This document shows, in pieces, positions 16,221 to 24,200 of a stretch of 64,000 nucleotides of DNA. The notes beneath the pieces were generated by a model that made no database searches, was not told the origin of the DNA, and saw only the letters and a program-made list of their open reading frames with translations. The position numbers and the translations under genes were made by a program. How positions within the stretch are numbered: the stretch's first letter is position 1; every line of letters starts with the position of its first letter. Source of the DNA: Frigoribacterium sp. Leaf263 (GTDB lineage Bacteria > Actinomycetota > Actinomycetes > Actinomycetales > Microbacteriaceae); NCBI RefSeq assembly GCF_001422285.1, contig NZ_LMMO01000001.1, positions 720,370 through 784,369 of the forward strand, written 5' to 3'.

Positions 16221-17174
16221 ATGCCCGTGAACTGGACCAGCACCTCCCCGAGTCTCGTGGTCCAGGGCGACAACCTCGACGTCACGGCGAAGCTGCCCGA
16301 CGAGGCCTTCACCGTCGTCTACCTCGATCCGCCGTTCAACACGGGTCGCCAGCAGCAGCGTCGATCGACCACGTCGATCCGCAGCGCCGACGACTCCGTG
16401 ACCGCCGTGACCGGTTTCAAGGGCGTCGCGTACGAGCGCATCCGCGGCGACCTCATGCGCTACGACGACCGATTCGACGACTACTGGTCGTTCCTCGAGC
16501 CGCGACTGGCCGAGGCCTGGCGTCTGCTGGCGCCCGACGGCACCCTGTACCTGCACCTCGACTATCGTGAGGCCCACTACGCCAAGGTGCTGCTCGACGT
16601 GCTGTTCGGGCGCGACAACTTCCTCAACGAGATCATCTGGGCCTACGACTACGGCGCGAAGAGCCGCAACCGCTGGCCCACGAAGCACGACACGATCCTC
16701 GTCTACGTGAAGGACCCCTCGCGGTACCACTTCGACTCCGAGACGGTCGACCGCGAACCGTACATGGCGCCCGGGCTGGTGACGCCCGAGAAGGTCGCCC
16801 GCGGCAAGCTGCCGACCGACGTCTGGTGGCACACGATCGTCTCGCCGACGGGCCGCGAGAAGACGGGCTATCCGACCCAGAAGCCCGAGGGCGTTCTGCG
16901 CCGCATGGTGCAGGCGTCGAGTCGCGAGGGCGACTGGGTGCTCGACTTCTTCGCCGGCAGCGGCACGACCGGCGCCGTGGCCGAGGCCCTCGGTCGCCGG
17001 TTCGTGCTCGTCGACAGCAACGAGGAGGCGGTGGCCGTCATGCGCCGACGCCTCCCGCAGGCGGACTTCGCCGTGGTCAAGCCGCGACCCGCGCGCCGAC
17101 GGGTCGCCCCGGCGACGAAGACGAAGGCCGCCGCGACCCCGAAGAAGACGACCGCCACCGAGGCGGCCGGATGA
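16221..17174 (+). CDS. Orphan DNA methyltransferase (beta-class N6-A / N4-C)
   Basis: 317 residues. The catalytic motif DPPFN comes first and the SAM motif FAGSGTTGAVAEALGRRFVLVD comes late (given here in two overlapping pieces: FAGSGTTG and GRRFVLVD). That order defines the beta group (CcrM/HinfI-like). GYPTQKPEGVLRRM is the usual motif ahead of the SAM site. A Lys/Ala/Thr-rich tail of about 35 residues follows. No restriction endonuclease or specificity subunit is adjacent, so this looks like a solitary, possibly regulatory or housekeeping, methylase. The recognition sequence cannot be inferred. Confidence 0.9.
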   Translation: MPVNWTSTSPSLVVQGDNLDVTAKLPDEAFTVVYLDPPFNTGRQQQRRSTTSIRSADDSVTAVTGFKGVAYERIRGDLMRYDDRFDDYWSFLEPRLAEAWRLLAPDGTLYLHLDYREAHYAKVLLDVLFGRDNFLNEIIWAYDYGAKSRNRWPTKHDTILVYVKDPSRYHFDSETVDREPYMAPGLVTPEKVARGKLPTDVWWHTIVSPTGREKTGYPTQKPEGVLRRMVQASSREGDWVLDFFAGSGTTGAVAEALGRRFVLVDSNEEAVAVMRRRLPQADFAVVKPRPARRRVAPATKTKAAATPKKTTATEAAG

Positions 17175-17203
17175 TCAGCCGGCGGGCTGCTGCGGCCGGC
17201 TGA

Positions 17204-17329
17204 TCAGGCGGCGGTCTGCGAGAGCTCGCGGGCGTGGTCTGCGTTGTGCAAAGCCCCGACGGAGACGGTGCCTCGGACGACCGCGACGAGCTGCTCGTGC
17301 GTCAGCGACTGGAGCATCTGGGCGTTCAT
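17204..17329 (-). CDS. Micropeptide, 41 residues, unknown
   Basis: Second gene of a two-gene mini-operon. The product MNAQMLQSLTHEQLVAVVRG... is soluble, amphipathic and ends DHARELSQTAA. Its ATG overlaps the stop of the preceding 49-residue membrane peptide by one base (TGATG), so it is probably translated by coupling. I do not recognise the family. Pairing of a tiny membrane protein with a tiny soluble one may mean they act together. Confidence 0.55.
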   Translation of the reverse strand: MNAQMLQSLTHEQLVAVVRGTVSVGALHNADHARELSQTAA

Positions 17330-17478
17330 CAGACCATCCCCAGGGCCGTGCCGACGGCTGCGCCGAGGCTGATGATCATCCCGATCGAGGCGACGACGAT
17401 GACCGCGACGGTCGAGTCGTGCCCTGCGTCGAGGGAGTCGGTCCGACGCCCCTGCGGCGTCGTCGTGAGTGCAGTCAT
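17329..17478 (-). CDS. Single-helix membrane micropeptide, 49 residues
   Basis: Encodes MTALTTTPQGRRTDSLDAGH, then a hydrophobic helix (TVAVIVVASIGMIISLGAAV) and GTALGMV. The codons have the GC3 pattern of the surrounding genes. It is directly coupled to the 41-residue gene through TGATG. Start chosen as the first ATG in frame; AGCGGA nearby is a weak ribosome site. Function unknown; a small membrane regulator or toxin-like peptide is possible. Confidence 0.55.
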   Translation of the reverse strand: MTALTTTPQGRRTDSLDAGHDSTVAVIVVASIGMIISLGAAVGTALGMV

Positions 17479-17593
17479 GTTCCGCTCGTTTCTGGCATCC
17501 CTGCGATGCCTGCCGATCCGACGTGATGCGTGATGCGGTCACGGCCCGCCCGGAGGAGGGTCCGTGCGCCTCCGGCCGTGAACCGGAGACGGT

Positions 17594-17615
17594 GGCCCCG
17601 CCGTGAATCGGGGCC
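17594..17615. other. Hairpin in the gap between micropeptide operon and MarR gene
   Basis: GGCCCCG (17594-17600) and CGGGGCC (17609-17615) with an 8-nt loop. It lies upstream of the micropeptide operon and downstream of the marR stop, both on the minus strand, so it most likely terminates marR or attenuates the operon. Confidence 0.45.
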
Positions 17616-17713
17616 GTGACACGAGCGTGGCAGAGGGTGTTTAGCTTGTCTAGCGATTCAGGGAGTCGGTTCGCCTTGCGGATACCTGTCTCGCGGGGGT
17701 CGCGTTTTCCGGA

Positions 17714-18295
17714 TCAGGAGCCGTGCTGGGGGGTGACCCGCGCCTCCTCGGCGGGGTCGCCCTGCGTCGCCGCACCGGGGTCGGCGTCGTCGTGATCGTC
17801 GAGCGAGAGCGCCTCGGACATCGCGTCGAGGAACGACGCCACGGCGGCCTGCTCGTCGGCCGTCATCGCCTCGGCGGTCGTGATCATGCGCTGGTGCATC
17901 GCCGACAGGGTCGACCGCACCTCGACGTGCGAATCGGTCGTCACGGTCAGCAGCACCCCGCGCCGATCGGTCGGGTGCGGGTTGCGCTGCAGGTGCCCGC
18001 TGCCGACGAGCCGGGTGATCAGGACCGACGTCGAGGCCGACGTGATGCCGAGGTGGGTGGCGAGGTCCTTCGCGTTGACGTCCTCGCCGCGGCGCGACGC
18101 GCGCACGAGGAATCTCAGCGCGGCCAGGTCGGTGTCGCCCATGCCCATCGAGTCGCGGGTGCGCTTGCGCATGGCCGACTCCGCGGCCCGGTAGCGGCGG
18201 AGGGCGTTCAGCACCTCGACACCGCGCTCTTCGCTGCTGCTCGTGTACCAGTAGCCGGTCGCGTCGTACAGGGCCGCCGGGGTGTTCGTCGCCAT
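17714..18295 (-). CDS. MarR family transcriptional regulator
   Basis: 193 residues. The winged helix is central (DLAALRFLVRASRRGEDVNA, then LGITSASTSVLITRLVGSGH and the wing NPHPTDRRGVLLTV). The N-terminal 35 residues and the acidic C-tail form the dimer interface and an extension. AEEARV near the end is encoded by a copy of the GGAGGCGCGG motif. TAGTCT lies 7 nt before the ATG and is embedded in a GCTAG/CTAGC palindrome, so autoregulation is likely. The ligand and regulon are unknown. Confidence 0.88.
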   Translation of the reverse strand: MATNTPAALYDATGYWYTSSSEERGVEVLNALRRYRAAESAMRKRTRDSMGMGDTDLAALRFLVRASRRGEDVNAKDLATHLGITSASTSVLITRLVGSGHLQRNPHPTDRRGVLLTVTTDSHVEVRSTLSAMHQRMITTAEAMTADEQAAVASFLDAMSEALSLDDHDDADPGAATQGDPAEEARVTPQHGS

Positions 18296-18310
18296 GCTAG
18301 AGAGACTAGC
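18296..18310. promoter_or_regulatory. MarR operator/promoter palindrome
   Basis: GCTAGAGAGACTAGC has perfect 5-bp half sites GCTAG/CTAGC and contains the minus-strand -10 box TAGTCT (18303-18308). It begins right at the marR start codon, which fits autorepression of a leaderless mRNA. Confidence 0.55.
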
Positions 18311-18355
18311 TTCACCGGGTGGGAGGCACGAACCCCGAACCCGCCGAGACGGAGA

Positions 18356-18387
18356 ACGGGCCGCGCCTCTCGAGAGACGCGGCCCGT
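18356..18387. terminator. Strong hairpin between divergent genes
   Basis: ACGGGCCGCG (18356-18365) and CGCGGCCCGT (18378-18387) enclose CTCTCGAGAG, itself a palindrome, giving one long near-perfect stem. It sits in the 354-bp gap between the divergent marR and vanY-like genes, where no gene ends, so it may end an unrecognised short transcript or act as a regulatory structure. Confidence 0.6.
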
Positions 18388-18449
18388 GTGGTCATCGCGC
18401 CTCCCGCGTGAGCTTCACGGGCAGGGTACGCCGGGGGCGAGACGACCGG

Positions 18450-18468
18450 GGAGGTGGCTAGCACCTCC
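18450..18468. other. Second hairpin in the marR-vanY gap
   Basis: GGAGGTG (18450-18456), GCTAG, CACCTCC (18462-18468). The central GCTAG matches the half site of the MarR palindrome 150 bp away, so this could also be a secondary MarR site. The rest of the gap shows no convincing gene. Confidence 0.45.
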
Positions 18469-18636
18469 AGCAGGACACACGCTACCCCCTTGCCAGGGTG
18501 GTCACGACCGTCGACGACGAATACGGAGGCGACGACCAGGTTGCCGGCGGGCTCCGGCGGGGGTTCGCCGAGCGTTCGCCGAGCGCGTCCGCGAGCCGGG
18601 TCGGTCGGCCCGGGTGAGCCTCGGCGGGCCGATGAC

Positions 18637-18642
18637 TAGGCT
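18637..18642 (+). promoter_or_regulatory. Leaderless -10 box (VanY-like gene)
   Basis: TAGGCT ends 7 nt before the ATG at 18650 and decides that start over an upstream in-frame ATG. Confidence 0.6.
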
Positions 18643-18649
18643 CGGGCCG

Positions 18650-19507
18650 ATGTCACCTCGTCTCGCCTCGTCCCGCTCCGTCTTCGTGGTCCCCCTCGCG
18701 GCGGTGCTCGCCGCGGCCCTGCTCGCGTCGTGCTCGTCGGCGTCGCCGGACGCCTCGGCGTCCCGCACCCCGTCGGAGTCGCCCGTCTCGGCCGGGCCGA
18801 CGCCGTCACCGCAGGCGGGGTCCGCCGAGCCCGGGCCGGAGTCCTCACCGGCGGAGACCGAGGAGGCGCCCCCCGCCTCCCCGACGCCGCCCGCCTTCGA
18901 CGCGACGGCCCGATCGATCGACGACCCGTCGAGTCTCTGGGTGGTCAGCGACAAGCTGCGCCCCCTCGACCCCGTCGACTACGCGTCGAGCGACCTCGTG
19001 ACCGCCGACGTGGCGAGCCAGAACCCGCCCACGTTGCGAGCCGAGGTGGCTGCCGCCGTCGTCGAGATGTTCGCCGCGGGGGAAGCCGAGGGCGCAGGCG
19101 CGTTCCAGGTGCAGAGCGCCTACCGCTCGTACGCGACCCAGGTGGAGGTCTACGACGGCTGGGTCGCGCAGCTCGGTCAGGTGAGGGCGGACGCTCAGAG
19201 CGCCCGACCGGGGTTCAGCGAGCACCAGACCGGGTTGGCCCTCGACATCAGCCCCGTGCCCCTGAGCTGCGCGCTGCAGGCCTGCTTCGGCGACACCCCT
19301 CAGGGCGAGTGGCTGGCAGCGAACGCCTGGCGCTTCGGGTTCCTGCTGCGGTACCCGGCCGACAAGGTCGCGGTGACGGGCTTCACGTTCGAGCCGTGGC
19401 ACTTCCGGTACATCGGCCCCGAGCTCGCGACCGAGATGCACGAGACCGGCGTGACGACCCTCGAGGAGTTCTTCGGGCTGCCCGCCGCGCCCGACTACGC
19501 CGGCTGA
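18650..19507 (+). CDS. D-alanyl-D-alanine carboxypeptidase, VanY/M15B type, lipoprotein
   Basis: 285 residues. The signal peptide ends in lipobox LLASC, then a Ser/Pro/Glu-rich linker (about 30-85) spans the wall. The peptidase domain has the zinc ligands in SEHQTGLALDI (SxHxxGxAxD) and EPWHFRYIG (WH), plus SAYRSYATQ. It should trim terminal D-Ala from peptidoglycan stem peptides outside the membrane. The start is set by the leaderless -10 box. The 3' end overlaps, on the opposite strand, a serine-recombinase remnant. Confidence 0.92.
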   Translation: MSPRLASSRSVFVVPLAAVLAAALLASCSSASPDASASRTPSESPVSAGPTPSPQAGSAEPGPESSPAETEEAPPASPTPPAFDATARSIDDPSSLWVVSDKLRPLDPVDYASSDLVTADVASQNPPTLRAEVAAAVVEMFAAGEAEGAGAFQVQSAYRSYATQVEVYDGWVAQLGQVRADAQSARPGFSEHQTGLALDISPVPLSCALQACFGDTPQGEWLAANAWRFGFLLRYPADKVAVTGFTFEPWHFRYIGPELATEMHETGVTTLEEFFGLPAAPDYAG

Positions 19508-19550
19508 CCTCGGGTCGAGACCCGCGCGTAGCCGATCGACTCATCGCAGG
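19495..19550 (-). pseudogene. Serine recombinase N-terminal relic
   Basis: The minus strand at 19504-19536 reads IGYARVSTRGQ, the catalytic-serine signature that opens resolvase/invertase proteins (IGYARVSTxxQ). The frame stops three codons later. The fragment overlaps the last codons of the vanY-like gene. A perfect 18-bp palindrome lies just upstream, where a recombinase site would be. This is probably the remnant of a deleted transposon or invertase gene. Confidence 0.6.
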
Positions 19551-19563
19551 GCCGTTCGCGTCT

Positions 19564-19581
19564 CGCAACCGTACGGTTGCG
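19564..19581. repeat. Perfect 18-bp palindrome, possible recombinase site
   Basis: CGCAACCGTACGGTTGCG. It is placed about 30-45 bp upstream of the start of the resolvase relic. A crossover or resolvase-binding site is inferred from position and symmetry. Confidence 0.6.
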
Positions 19582-19774
19582 TGACTCGGTTCTACCGTTC
19601 TCAGCCTCGGGGGAGCGGTTCACCGCGCGATCTCGCGAGCAGACCAGGCCTGATTCGCCTTCCGTGACCGGTTGCACCATGCCGCGAGTGCTTCCGATCT
19701 CAGCTGCTTTGCTCGAGAACATTCAGGTCGGGCGGGTAGCGCTGGCACCCGTTTGAGACAGCGGTCTCGAATGA

Positions 19775-19804
19775 CATGCTGACCCGATGATGAGGGTCAG
19801 CATG
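19775..19804. other. Hairpin covering possible start codons
   Basis: CATGCTGACCC (19775-19785) and GGGTCAGCATG (19794-19804) are perfect 11-bp arms with loop GATGATGA. Candidate ATG codons at 19787 and 19802 lie in the loop and right arm, so it could block translation or simply be a terminator for the other strand. Confidence 0.6.
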
Positions 19805-20142
19805 GAGCCGGGCAGGCGGGCGGAGATCGTCGTCGACGGCGGCGAGGCCGACGCCGCCCAGAACGCGGCCCGGGCCGAGAGCATCCGGGGGACCGCGGCT
19901 GACGACACCCAGCACACCGGCGACTTCGACCCGTTCGACGCCGAGGGCGACGACTACGACGAGACCGCCACGGACGAGAGCTGGAACCGGGGGAGGGGAG
20001 GGCCTGATCGAAGCGGGCTCCTCCCCGCTCCTCCGGTTCCCGGCGCCGGGATCCCCCCTCCGCTGCGACGCGAAGGGGCTCCGCCCCCTCATCCCTCCCC
20101 AGTGCACCTCGACGGAGCTCGGCGCACGGCCTCGCCCGGAGT

Positions 20143-20310
20143 TCAGCGGCGACGTCGGTGGTGCTGCTGCTGCTGCACTGAGGCGACGAAACCAGACAAC
20201 GTCATCAAGGCCCCGATCACCATGAGGAGTTGTTCGGCTTCTCGGATCGAAAAGCCGATCATGGTGCCGCTGACCACGATAAATGCAACGAAGAGCAGGG
20301 CCTGAGCCAA
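20143..20310 (-). CDS. Possible small membrane protein
   Basis: From a TTG at 20310 the frame reads LAQALLFVAFIVVSGTMIGF, then a second helix LLMVIGALMTLSGFVASV and a QQQQHHRRRR tail, stopping at 20143. An ATG lies at 20272. An ATG in another frame (MRSLL) just upstream suggests a one-base frameshift near the start. GC is lower than in neighbours. It may be a remnant or foreign gene. Confidence 0.35.
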   Translation of the reverse strand: MAQALLFVAFIVVSGTMIGFSIREAEQLLMVIGALMTLSGFVASVQQQQHHRRRR

Positions 20311-20377
20311 GAAGGGAGCGCATAGTCCGGGCGGCTAGTCACACCTGGGCCTCAGCGCCTCACGTGTCGGTGGTCGG

Positions 20378-21430
20378 CTACTTCAGCGGGTAGAGCTTCG
20401 CGATCGCCGCGGCGTCGCCGGCGCCCTTCAGGCGCGTCGAGAAGTCGCACGACCCGACGCTGGGCTGCATGATCTGCGCCGAGCGGGCCTGCGTGTGGCC
20501 GAGACCGAGTGCGTGACCGAACTCGTGGGCGGCCGTCGTCCGCAGATCGAACTGTCCGGGCTTGCAGGCGCCGGTGCCCGACCAGACGTAGAACGACGCC
20601 TTGGTCGTGAAGGCGATGTCGGCCTCGATGGCGCGAGTCGGCGCGTAGAGCACGCAGGTGACCCCGAGCACGCCCGAGGGCAGCGACTTGTAGCCGACCG
20701 TGTTGCGTCCGTCGGAGTTCGTGCTGCATCCGCCGGCGGTCGAGACGCCGACGGCGTACCGCGTCGTCCCGACGTACTTCGACGTCGCCCGGGTCTTGAT
20801 CTGGTAGCCGCAGCGCGTGTACTTCGACGCCATCGAGTAGGCGCCCCACTGGACGGCCGACGTCGCAGCGGTCGGGTGCGGCTGCGAGGTGCCGTTGATG
20901 TACCACGAGAAGGCGCCGGGCCAGGTGGGGCTCGACTGCGACCAGGCAGTGGTCGACCCGCAGCCTGCGGCGGCCCGCGGCGTCGCGGGGGTGGTGGTCT
21001 CGGCGGTCTCGGCGGTGAGGCTCTCGGCGGCGGTCTCGTCGCCGTAGACCTTCTCACCGATCGCCACGGCGACCCGGCCTTCGGCGTCGCGGGTGATGGT
21101 GACCTCGGGCAGTTCGGCGGCGCCCTCGGCCATGACCACGCCGATGGCCAGGGTGGTTCCCGGAGCGGGGACGGGGACGGTCCGCCCCGGGCCGACCGCG
21201 ACGGCGAGGTCGTCGTAGGCGCAGTCGGCCCGGAGGGCGGTCGTGCGGCTGGCGTCGATGGTGCCCGTCGTCGAGCACGCGACGGCCCCGGCGGCCTGCG
21301 CGCTCTGCGAGCCGACGACGCCGGCGGTGGCGACGAGCAGCAGGGTGGCCGCGGCCGCCACCAGCCGGCGGGCTCCGGGGCGCGGGCTCGCGGGCTGGTC
21401 GGTGCGGGTGTTCTCGGTCGAGGTCGTCAC
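20378..21430 (-). CDS. Secreted matrixin-type zinc metalloprotease
   Basis: 350 residues. A Sec signal peptide (RRLVAAAATLLLVATAGVV, cleavage near SAQA) is followed by a propeptide-like region and a catalytic domain. The zinc site is AAHEFGHALGLGH, the HExxHxxGxxH metzincin motif, with IMQP (Met-turn) after it. Six or more Cys suggest disulfides. The GTG at 21430 has AGGAGA close upstream; a longer start lacks this. It is probably an exported peptidase acting on external protein. It stands alone. Confidence 0.88.
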   Translation of the reverse strand: MTTSTENTRTDQPASPRPGARRLVAAAATLLLVATAGVVGSQSAQAAGAVACSTTGTIDASRTTALRADCAYDDLAVAVGPGRTVPVPAPGTTLAIGVVMAEGAAELPEVTITRDAEGRVAVAIGEKVYGDETAAESLTAETAETTTPATPRAAAGCGSTTAWSQSSPTWPGAFSWYINGTSQPHPTAATSAVQWGAYSMASKYTRCGYQIKTRATSKYVGTTRYAVGVSTAGGCSTNSDGRNTVGYKSLPSGVLGVTCVLYAPTRAIEADIAFTTKASFYVWSGTGACKPGQFDLRTTAAHEFGHALGLGHTQARSAQIMQPSVGSCDFSTRLKGAGDAAAIAKLYPLK

Positions 21431-21551
21431 GGGGTCTCCTGTCAGATCCGACGGGCGTCCCTCGCGACGTCGGCGGTGAGCCACGGCTCGCGCGCCTCCC
21501 CCTGCGACGAGGATAGGCACCGGTCCGGCCGATGCCTATCCCCCCTCCGGG

Positions 21552-23171
21552 TCAGGCGCCGAGCGCGGCGTCGACGATCTGCTTGGCCTCGGCCTGGACG
21601 CGCGCGAGGTGCTCGGGTCCGTCGAAGCTCTCGGCGTAGATCTTGTAGACGTCTTCGGTGCCCGAGGGGCGGGCCGCGAACCAGGCCTTCTCGGTGACGA
21701 CCTTCAGTCCGCCGACCGACGCGCCGTTGCCGGGGGCCTCGGTCAGCTTCGCGATGATCGGATCGCCCGCCAGCTCGGTCGCCGTGATGTCGTCGCCGCT
21801 GAGCTTGCCGAGTCGGGCCTTCTGGTCTTTCGACGCGGCCGCATCGACCCGCTGGTAGACGGGGTCGCCGAACCTCTCGACGAGCTCGGCGTAGAGCTGC
21901 GAGGGCGTCTTGCCGGTGACGGCGATGATCTCGCTGGCGAGGAGGGCGAGCAGGATGCCGTCTTTGTCGGTCGTCCATACGGTGCCGTCGGTGCGGAGGA
22001 ACGACGCGCCCGCGCTCTCTTCGCCGCCGAAGCCGACCGAGCCGTCGACGAGCCCGGGCACGAACCACTTGAACCCGACGGGGACCTCCCAGAGGCGGCG
22101 CCCGTGCGATTCGGCGACCTTGTCGATGATGCTCGACGAGACGAGCGTCTTGCCGATCGCGGCGTCGTCCCGCCACTGCGGACGGTGCGTGTAGAGGTAG
22201 TCGATCGCGACCGCGAGGTAGTGGTTGGGGTTCATCAGACCGCCGTCGGGCGTGACGATGCCGTGACGGTCGGCGTCGGCGTCGTTGCCGGTCAGCACGT
22301 CGAACTCGTCTTTGCGGTGCACGACGCTGGCCATGGCCGACGGGCTCGAGGGATCCATGCGGATCTTGCCGTCCCAGTCGAGGGTCATGAAGCGCCAGGT
22401 CGGGTCGACGCCCGGGTTGGTGACCGTCAGGTCGAGGCCGTAGACGTCGCGGATGGCACCCCAGTACGCGACGCTGGCGCCGCCCAGCGGGTCGGCGCCG
22501 ATGCGGACGCCCGCCTTCTTGATGGCCTCGATGTCGATGATGTTCGCCAGGTCGCCGACGTAGCCGCGGAGGAAGTCGTGGCGCCCGGGGCTGCCGTCCG
22601 CGCGGAGGACGTCGACGTTGCCCGCCGCGATGATCTCGTTGGCGCGGGTCGCGATCCAGTTGGTGGCCTCGCTGTCGGCGGGACCGCCGTGCGGCGGGTT
22701 GTACTTGAAGCCGCCGTCGCGCGGGGGGTTGTGACTCGGGGTCACGACGATGCCGTCGGCCTTGTCGGCGTGCGCCGGGTCGGAGTTGTAGACGAGGATC
22801 GCGTGGCTGAGGGCCGGGGTCGGCACGTAGCCGCCCTCGGCGTCGGCGAGAACGTGCACGCCGTTGCCCACGAGCACCTCGACGGCGGTGCGCTCGGCGG
22901 GCCCGCTGAGGATGTGCGTGTCGCGACCGATGAACAGCGGGCCGGTGATGCCCTGACCCGCGCGGTACTCGACGATCGCCTGCGTGATCGCGGCGATGTG
23001 GGTCTCGGTGAACGCCGAGTCGAGCGACGAGCCGCGGTGACCCGAGGTGCCGAAGACGACCTTCTGCTCGGGGTCCGACACGTCGGGCACGAGTTCGTAG
23101 TACGCGGCCGAGACCTTCTCGGGGTCGATGAGGTCGCTGGCTTCGGCGGGGGTTCCGGCACGGTCTGTCAT
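21552..23171 (-). CDS. pgm: Phosphoglucomutase (alpha-D-glucose phosphate-specific)
   Basis: Interconverts glucose-1-phosphate and glucose-6-phosphate; 539 residues, full length. It has the active-site phosphoserine in TPSHNPPRDGG, metal loop DADADRHG, sugar loop GGEESAGASF and the C-terminal phosphate site RPSGTE. On the minus strand CAGGAT (23178-23183) lies 6 nt before the ATG, so the mRNA is probably leaderless. It is divergent from pheA with only 69 bp between the starts. It links central metabolism to glycogen and cell-wall sugar nucleotides. Confidence 0.95.
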   Translation of the reverse strand: MTDRAGTPAEASDLIDPEKVSAAYYELVPDVSDPEQKVVFGTSGHRGSSLDSAFTETHIAAITQAIVEYRAGQGITGPLFIGRDTHILSGPAERTAVEVLVGNGVHVLADAEGGYVPTPALSHAILVYNSDPAHADKADGIVVTPSHNPPRDGGFKYNPPHGGPADSEATNWIATRANEIIAAGNVDVLRADGSPGRHDFLRGYVGDLANIIDIEAIKKAGVRIGADPLGGASVAYWGAIRDVYGLDLTVTNPGVDPTWRFMTLDWDGKIRMDPSSPSAMASVVHRKDEFDVLTGNDADADRHGIVTPDGGLMNPNHYLAVAIDYLYTHRPQWRDDAAIGKTLVSSSIIDKVAESHGRRLWEVPVGFKWFVPGLVDGSVGFGGEESAGASFLRTDGTVWTTDKDGILLALLASEIIAVTGKTPSQLYAELVERFGDPVYQRVDAAASKDQKARLGKLSGDDITATELAGDPIIAKLTEAPGNGASVGGLKVVTEKAWFAARPSGTEDVYKIYAESFDGPEHLARVQAEAKQIVDAALGA

Positions 23172-23227
23172 GAGGTCATCCTGGCACCAGCCGCCGACCT
23201 TCGTCGCGGGGTCTCCACAGCCCTCAG

Positions 23228-23233
23228 TAGGCT
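23228..23233 (+). promoter_or_regulatory. Leaderless -10 box (pheA)
   Basis: TAGGCT ends 7 nt before the ATG at 23241. Confidence 0.6.
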
Positions 23234-23240
23234 CTCGGAC

Positions 23241-24200
23241 ATGCCGACCACCGCCTCCTCGTCGACCTACAGCTACCTGGGCCCGGCCGGCACCTTCACC
23301 GAGGCCGCGCTGAAGCAGGTCCCCGAGGCCGCGGGCGCCGTCTGGCGCAGCGTGAACAACGTGGGCGAGGCGCTCGCCGACGTCATCGCCGGGCGCAGCA
23401 CCGCCGCGATGATCGCCATCGAGAACAGCGTCGAGGGCGGCGTCAGCGCCACGCAGGACGCCCTCGCCACCGTCCCGGGTCTGCGCATCGTGGGCGAGTA
23501 CCTCGTCCGCGTGAACTTCGTGCTGGTGGCCCGTCCGGGCACCCGGCTGGAGGAGGTGCGGGTCGTCAACGCGCACCCGGTCGCCTACGCGCAGACGCAC
23601 CTCTGGCTCGAGGCGAACCTGCCGGGGCACGGGCACATCCCCGCCAGCTCGAACGTCGCGGCGGCCGCCGACCTGCTCCGCGCGGATCGCGGGCCGGGCG
23701 AGGCGGACGCCGCCGTGGCGCCCCCGGGCATCACCGACCACCACGACGTGACGGTGCTCGCGACCGGGATCGGCGACAACGCCAACGCCGTCACGCGCTT
23801 CGTGCTCGTCAGCCGCACCGTGCCCGTGCCGCCGGCCACCGGCGCCGACAAGACCAGCCTCATCGTCGAGCTGCCGGTCGACGGGGCGGGTGCCCTCGTC
23901 GACATGCTCGAGCAGTTCGCGACGCGCGGCATCAACCTGAGCCTCATCCAGTCGCGCCCCATCGGCGACGCCCTGGGCCGGTACCGCTTCGTGATCGACC
24001 TCGAGGGCCATGTCCTCGACGAGCGCGTCGCCGACGCGCTGCTCGGTCTCAAGCGCTTCAGCCCGAACGTGACCTTCCTGGGCTCGTACCCCCGAGCCGA
24101 CGGCACGCCCGTCGAGGTGTCGCCCCGCTACGACGACGACGCCTTCGTCGACGCCCGCGACTGGCTGCGCGGGCTCGTGTCGGGCGTGGACCCGGTCTAG
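23241..24200 (+). CDS. pheA: Prephenate dehydratase
   Basis: Converts prephenate to phenylpyruvate in phenylalanine synthesis. It has 319 residues, the monofunctional actinobacterial form. YLGPAGTFTEAAL opens the catalytic domain, and AAMIAIENSVEGGV and TRFVLVSR (the conserved TRF) follow. The C-terminal ACT domain (SLIVELPVDGAGALVDML, then INLSLIQSRP with the ESRP-like Phe-binding motif) gives feedback inhibition. The gene overlaps the convergent lipid kinase by 4 bp. Confidence 0.95.
   Translation: MPTTASSSTYSYLGPAGTFTEAALKQVPEAAGAVWRSVNNVGEALADVIAGRSTAAMIAIENSVEGGVSATQDALATVPGLRIVGEYLVRVNFVLVARPGTRLEEVRVVNAHPVAYAQTHLWLEANLPGHGHIPASSNVAAAADLLRADRGPGEADAAVAPPGITDHHDVTVLATGIGDNANAVTRFVLVSRTVPVPPATGADKTSLIVELPVDGAGALVDMLEQFATRGINLSLIQSRPIGDALGRYRFVIDLEGHVLDERVADALLGLKRFSPNVTFLGSYPRADGTPVEVSPRYDDDAFVDARDWLRGLVSGVDPV

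Larger units (their letters stand above)
19508..20377. other. 870-bp scar region without a clear complete gene
   Basis: The region holds the resolvase relic, the 18-bp palindrome, an 11-bp-stem hairpin, a plus-strand reading frame from 19787 and a small minus-strand membrane frame. The 19787 frame is GC3-biased and acidic for about 66 codons (to DESWN near 19985) and then loses coding character. That suggests a truncated or frameshifted gene. The stretch 20160-20330 has visibly lower GC than its surroundings. Together these look like a decayed insertion between vanY and the metalloprotease. Confidence 0.55.

Noticed and set aside
18454-18639. Small plus-strand gene in the marR-vanY gap
   Set aside because: Product is Arg/Thr/Pro-rich without a motif, has no ribosome site, and overlaps the probable vanY promoter.
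19700-20323. Long minus-strand frame in the scar region
   Set aside because: Pro/Arg/Gly-rich shadow; only a short membrane-helix frame within it, in a different phase, looks protein-like.
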